From Aureococcus anophagefferens (Eukaryota; Sar; Pelagophyceae; Pelagomonadales; Pelagomonadaceae): a stretch of 36,376 nt of DNA. The stretch spans positions 3,216,125 through 3,252,500 of the forward strand of contig NW_008705561.1 in NCBI RefSeq assembly GCF_000186865.1, given 5' to 3'. Positions 33,057-36,376 of this stretch are shown here, piece after piece. Within the stretch, counting starts at the first letter, position 1; each line of letters begins with the position of its first letter. The position numbers and the translations under genes are program-made. The notes below the pieces were generated by a model. The model did no database searches, was not told the DNA's origin, and was given only the letters and a program-made list of their open reading frames with translations.

Positions 33057-34937
33057 ATGTCCCACGCGCCGGCGCTGCGCGCGCTGGCCGCCGTCGCGGC
33101 GTTGCTCGCGGCCTTCGTCCGCGCGCGGCTCGCGGCCCTCGAGTTCGCGGCCGAGGCGGCGCCGCCCGTGCGGCGCCTCGCGCCGCCGCGGCGCGCGCGG
33201 CTCTCGAACGCGTCGCTCGCGGAGACGCTGCCGCTCGGCGGCGTCGACTCGCTGGCGCCCTCGGCGTCGGCGCTCTTCGCGGGCCTGAGCGACGGCCGCG
33301 TCGTCCGCGTCGTCCGCGACGGCGACCGCGGCGTCGTCGTCGACGTCGTCGCCCGCTGCGGCGCCGTCGACCGCGAGCAGAGCCCGGCCGAGGCCGCGCG
33401 CGACTGCGGGACGCCGGGCTCCCAGCGGCGCTGCGGCCGGCCCCTGGGGCTCTTCCTCGCGCCGCGGTCCGCGGTCTTTAAGGCCGGCGGCCCGACCGAC
33501 GACGACGCCGACGACGACGACGTGCTCTTGATCGCGGACGCGTACAAGGGCCTCCTCGCCGTCGCGCGGCCGCACGGCCGCGCGCCGTCGCTGTCGCGCC
33601 TCGGCGCCGCGACGTACCTCAACGACGTCGTCGCGGCGCCCCGCGCGGAAATCAGATCTTCGACGCGATTTCAACGTGAGGGTATTCGACAGTTTCGACG
33701 CTCGCGCTTCCGCCGTGCTGCGAGAACTCGCCGAGAGCAATCGACTTGGACGCAGCTTCTTGTGCTCTTCGTGGAGAACTCGATGAGAGCAATCGTCCGA
33801 ACTTCGGTTCGACCGAGCTCGAGAGTTTCGAAGTTTGGTCGGGACGCCCCGGCTCGCGGGTTGATTTCCACACAGGCGACGCCGTGCGGCCGCGTCTTCG
33901 CCACGGAGACGTCGACGGTGCACGGCCGCCGCGTCGACGCCTACGAGGACTTTGGGCGCGCGAGGCGCGGCCGCCTCCTCGAGCTCCGGGGCGGAGCGCT
34001 CGTCGCCGCCGCGGAGGGCCTCCGCGCGCCGACGGGCCTCGCGGTGGCCCACGGCAACGCGAGCCTGCTCGTCGTCTGCGGCGACGAGATCCTCCGCTAC
34101 GACCTCGCGACGGGCCGCGCGGACGTCTACTTCATATTCGACGGAGCGCGCTCCGTAGAATCGCGACGAGAGGAACCGACGCGTCCGAAAATCACTCGAG
34201 AGGTCCGCAGTCGCGCTGGGCCGGCCCGGCTCACCGGTTGTGCCGCGCGCAGGCGACGGGCGCGGTCGACACCTTCGCGGCGGGGCTCCCGGGCTTCGGC
34301 GCGCGGCTCCGGCCGCGGCCTGTGTGGAAATCAAATCTTCAACCCGACTTCAATGTGCGCGTAATCGAACGATTTGGACCAGACTCTTTCGCTGTGCTTC
34401 GAGAACTCGACGAGAGCAATCGATCCGTCCAAAAATCAGCCGAATCGACTTCGATTTGATTGAGATAGAGAGTTCTGAAGTTTGGTGGGGACCCCCCAAA
34501 CCAGTGGTTGATTTCCACACAGGCCGCGGCTCGCCACGCCCGGGGGCGAGCCGCGGACCTGCTACTGGCTCGCGATCCCCGCGCCCCACGTCGGGTGGCA
34601 CGCGGCCTACGCGCTCGCCGCGTACCCGCGCGTCCGGAGCCTCCTCGTGTCCCTGGCGCCCTACGCGGTCCTCGAGCGCCTCGCGAGCCCCGCGCGCCAC
34701 GGCTTCGTCCTCGTCCTCTTCGCCGACGGCGCGCCGCTGGACTCCTACGAGGACCCGACGGGCCTCGTGGTCTCGCGCGTCTCCGACGCCGCGGCCTTCG
34801 GCGGCGACGTTTACTTCGCCTCGCCGTCGTCCGTCGTGCTCACGCGCGTCCCCGCGGCCAAGGTCGACCACGACCCGGAACTCGAGGCGCGGCGCCGCCG
34901 GCCGCGCTACGTCGCGCCGAGCCGCGGGGCCATGTGA
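33057..34937 (+). CDS. strictosidine-synthase-like / APMAP-like six-bladed propeller protein
   Basis: Exons 33057-33632, 33876-34106, 34253-34311 and 34523-34937 give 426 aa in one frame. The N-terminus has a signal anchor (ALRALAAVAALLAAFV). Propeller motifs include VDSLAPSASALFAGLSDGRV, CGRPLGLFLAP, LIADAYKGLL, YLNDVVATPCGRVFATETS, ILRYDLATGAVDTFAAG followed by LPGFGARL, CYWLAIPAP and the final VYFASPSSVVL. The family (Str_synth, including plant SSL proteins and animal APMAP) mostly has arylesterase-like or unknown activity; true strictosidine synthesis is not implied. All three introns are introners, and only removal at the duplicated targets restores the family motifs (DVVATPCG, DLATGAVDTF, RLRPRLATPGG). 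The C-terminus is basic and short. Confidence 0.85.
33633..33875 (+). mobile_element. introner element C1 (243-bp intron)
   Basis: Target copies GCGGCGCC (33633-33640) and GCGACGCC (33876-33883), 7/8. Left end CCGCGCGGAAATCAGATC, right end GGTTGATTTCCACACAG. GC donor, CAG acceptor, phase 0, length a multiple of 3. GAGAACTCGMYGAGAGCAAT occurs twice inside (about 33722 and 33773), a roughly 51-bp internal duplication that explains its greater length. Confidence 0.9.
34107..34252 (+). mobile_element. introner element C2 (146-bp intron, diverged)
   Basis: Perfect target duplication GCGACGGG (34107-34114 and 34253-34260). Left end CCGCGCGGACG, right end CCGGTTGTGCCGCGCGCAG. The body aligns only loosely with C1 (shared CTCGAGAG, CCCGGCTC, CGGTTG). 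GC donor, CAG acceptor, phase 0. Splicing gives DLATGAVDTFAAG. Confidence 0.85.
34312..34522 (+). mobile_element. introner element C3 (211-bp intron)
   Basis: Perfect target duplication GCCGCGGC (34312-34319 and 34523-34530). Terminal inverted repeats CTGTGTGGAAATCAA and TTGATTTCCACACAG, 15/15. GC donor, CAG acceptor, phase 2. It carries the shared core CCAAAAATCAGCCGAA at 34429-34444 in sense orientation to the gene. Confidence 0.95.
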
Positions 34938-35398
34938 GGGAGGTGTGTTTTGGACGGGGGGGGGGGGCTGGGAAGCCGCCTCGGGGCGTACGTTTCAGAC
35001 TCCGTTTCAGCCCCCTTCAAGAACGTCGTCAACTTGCAGACTCTCTAAAGGTGGGCTCGGTGACTTACGAGCGACCACAAGCCGATCCGCGCGGCGTTGG
35101 AGGTCTGGTAATTACAAGCTCCGGGCCCACGGCTTAGCTGTAGGGGGGACTTGTCTTGAGACGCGCGGAGGTGCGTGCGAGCGCGTACGCCGAGTGCGTC
35201 CCGGGAGGCCTCCGCCGGGGGCGGACGGCGGAGACCGCCGGAGTCCGTGCCGCGGCTTGTGGCAGTCGAGCTCGCGCAGCCAGCGTCGTCGCGGTCTGCG
35301 GCAGCGTCGTCGTCGCGGTCGCGCAGGCGGGTCGAGGCGTTGCGCGCCCGTCGTGCGCCGCTTCCCCGCGAGAGCGCGTAGGGACGTCGTCGACGATC
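34938..35398. promoter_or_regulatory. intergenic region upstream of the PAPS transporter
   Basis: 461 bp. It holds a G10 run near 34958-34968, two CGTTTCAG motifs near 34990-35010, CAACTTGC at 35030-35037, and GC-rich sequence up to the start. No gene was recognised. Confidence 0.4.
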
Positions 35399-36376
35399 AT
35401 GAATCGCGGCGCGGCCCGCCAGCCCCTGTCCCCGGCGCTGCAGAGCAGCGCGTCGGCGCCCGACCTCGAGGCGCGGCGCCCGCGCCGCGATCATCATTCC
35501 GCCGACGCGACGCGCGCGCCCACCCCGTCGCGACCGTAGGCGGACAAGGCGCTGCTGGAGAAGCCCGGGTCCTTCGCCGAGGAGCCCGAGTCGTTCCGGG
35601 CCAAGGGCCTCAAGCTCGCCGCGTGCTTCGTCGGGCTCCAGGGGTCCTACGTGACCTGGGGCTTCATCCAGGAGAAGGTCATGACGCAGCGCTACGACAC
35701 GGGCATGTTCCCGTCCACGGTCTTCCTCGTCTGCGCGAACCGCGCGCTCGCGCTCGTCGTCGCTGGCGCGCTCATGACGTACAAGTCGCGCGTGCTCCGG
35801 CAGCCCGCGCCGCGCGCGCCCTTCTACCAGTTCAGCCCCTGCTCCATCTCCAACATCGTGTCCTCCTGGGCCCAGTACGAGTGCCTCAAGTACGTGTCGT
35901 TCCCGACGCAGACGCTCTTCAAGTCGTCCAAGGTCATCCCCGTCATGCTCGTGGGCAAGTTCTTCCACAAGAAGAACTACCCCTGGATCGAGTACGTCGA
36001 GGCCGTCGGCATCACGCTGGGCGTGGCCCTCTTCATGCTCACGGAGAAGGCGAAGAAGGGCGGCGGCGACGGCGCGGGCGACTCCGTGCTCGGCGTCCTG
36101 ATCCTGTCGGTCTACGTCTTCTGCGACTCCTTCACGTCGCAGTGGCAGGACCGCGTCTACAAGACCTACCACGTGGACCAGTACGCCATGATGTTCGGCG
36201 TCAACTTCTTCTCGCTCGCGTTCACGGCCTGCAACCTCCTCGCGACGGGCGAGATGGGCGAGAGCCTCGCGTTCCTCGCGACGAACGAGGCCGCGCTCGT
36301 CAACGTGCTCACGCTGTCCTTCACGTCGGCCACGGGCCAGCTCTTCATCTTCTACACCATCAAGAAGTTCGGGCCC
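35399..36376 (+). CDS. adenosine 3'-phospho 5'-phosphosulfate (PAPS) transporter, SLC35B2/B3-like (partial)
   Basis: Exons 35399-35470 and 35540 to the window end, about 303 aa seen. Family motifs match well: LQGSYVTWGFIQEKVMT, NRALALVVAGALM, YQFSPCSISNIVSSWAQYE, CLKYVSFPTQTLFKSSKVIP, VMLVGKFF, DSFTSQWQDRVYKTY, MMFGVNFFSLAFTACNLL and SATGQLFIFYTIKKFG. Seven or eight TM helices are present so far; the last two are beyond the edge. SLC35B2/3 proteins bring PAPS into the Golgi lumen for sulfation of glycans and proteins. The first exon encodes a basic cytosolic N-terminus (MNRGAARQPLSP). Nothing but the right edge truncates it. Confidence 0.93.
35471..35539 (+). other. probable 69-nt GC-AG intron in the PAPS transporter
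   Basis: An in-frame TAG at 35537-35539 separates the ATG exon from the clearly coding sequence. The acceptor ACCGTAG ends at 35539. The phase-0 donor GAG|GCGCGG at 35471 joins SAPDLE to ADKALLEKPG. There is no 8-bp target duplication, so it is not assigned to the introners. The donor is less certain than the acceptor. Confidence 0.55.

Noticed and set aside
35471..35539. Introner origin for the first PAPS transporter intron
   Set aside because: GCGCGGCG and GCGGACAA at the two borders do not form a target duplication, and no inverted-repeat ends are visible.
35045..36172. 375-codon minus-strand frame opposite the PAPS transporter
   Set aside because: Shadow of the transporter, whose + strand translation matches SLC35B2/3 throughout.
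1..36376. CRISPR array, rRNA, insertion sequence with transposase
   Set aside because: No repeat-spacer pattern, rRNA-like sequence or transposase-like protein was seen. The introners here are all non-autonomous.

Overview
This is a gene-dense, very GC-rich nuclear fragment from a unicellular eukaryote. Introns are few and mostly short, neighbouring genes usually lie head-to-head or tail-to-tail (gaps as small as 10-30 bp), and nothing bacterial in layout is seen. The gene content points to a stramenopile alga: a delta-type carbonic anhydrase, a single-domain voltage-gated cation channel, a large CNBD channel, a Polycomb EZH2-type methyltransferase and an axonemal DRC4 protein. Eight introns are short transposon-like 'introners' with terminal inverted repeats and 8-bp target duplications. 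Such elements are established in the pelagophyte Aureococcus anophagefferens, so a pelagophyte close to Aureococcus is the best guess (inference, no database search).

Layout. 1-286: 3' end of a repeat-protein gene. 431-1495(-): FAM185A/DUF4097-like protein. 1641-2125: 11-bp minisatellite. 2317-2752(-): small membrane protein. 3182-4486(+): secreted beta-lactamase-fold serine hydrolase. 4499-5839(-): unknown protein. 6062-6910(+): armadillo-repeat protein. 6940-10215(-): EZH2-like histone methyltransferase with two introner introns. 10371-11394(-): Orai-like channel with a SHOCT tail. 11808-about 12330(-): Cu/Zn-SOD-fold protein lacking its metal ligands. 12660-13874(+): single-domain voltage-gated channel. 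14196-14633(+): Lys-rich nuclear protein. 14655-16586(-): DRC4/GAS8 with two introners. 16770-18539(+): aspartyl/asparaginyl beta-hydroxylase-like. 18550-21617(-): CNBD channel with one introner. 21865-22963(-): aldo/keto-reductase-like. 23268-25118(+): NET-bromodomain-Tudor-PWWP protein. 25334-26827(+): CobW/ZNG1 GTPase fused to ankyrin repeats. 27129-28326(+): GMP reductase. 28717-30201(-): delta carbonic anhydrase. 30985-32622(-): membrane-anchored TPR protein. 33057-34937(+): strictosidine-synthase-like protein with three introners. 35399-36376(+): PAPS transporter, cut by the window end.

The most striking system is the introner set. All eight end in CAG at the acceptor side and take the donor (GC six times, GT twice) from the duplicated target, so splicing restores the pre-insertion coding sequence. 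Shared core sequence shows the three groups are related, and one group sits in the opposite orientation to the others relative to its host genes; the symmetric CTG...CAG termini would allow splicing either way.

Five genes carry one-base frame breaks in short G/C-rich runs (near 2440, 8432, 22400, 23913 and 24620), and a 7-bp tandem duplication breaks a sixth. These look more like sequencing or assembly errors than decay, because the protein family continues on both sides. The genes do not form one pathway. Loose groupings are ion/Ca2+ signalling (Orai-like, two channels), chromatin (EZH2-like, NET-BD-PWWP), and metal/inorganic-carbon handling (delta-CA, CobW).
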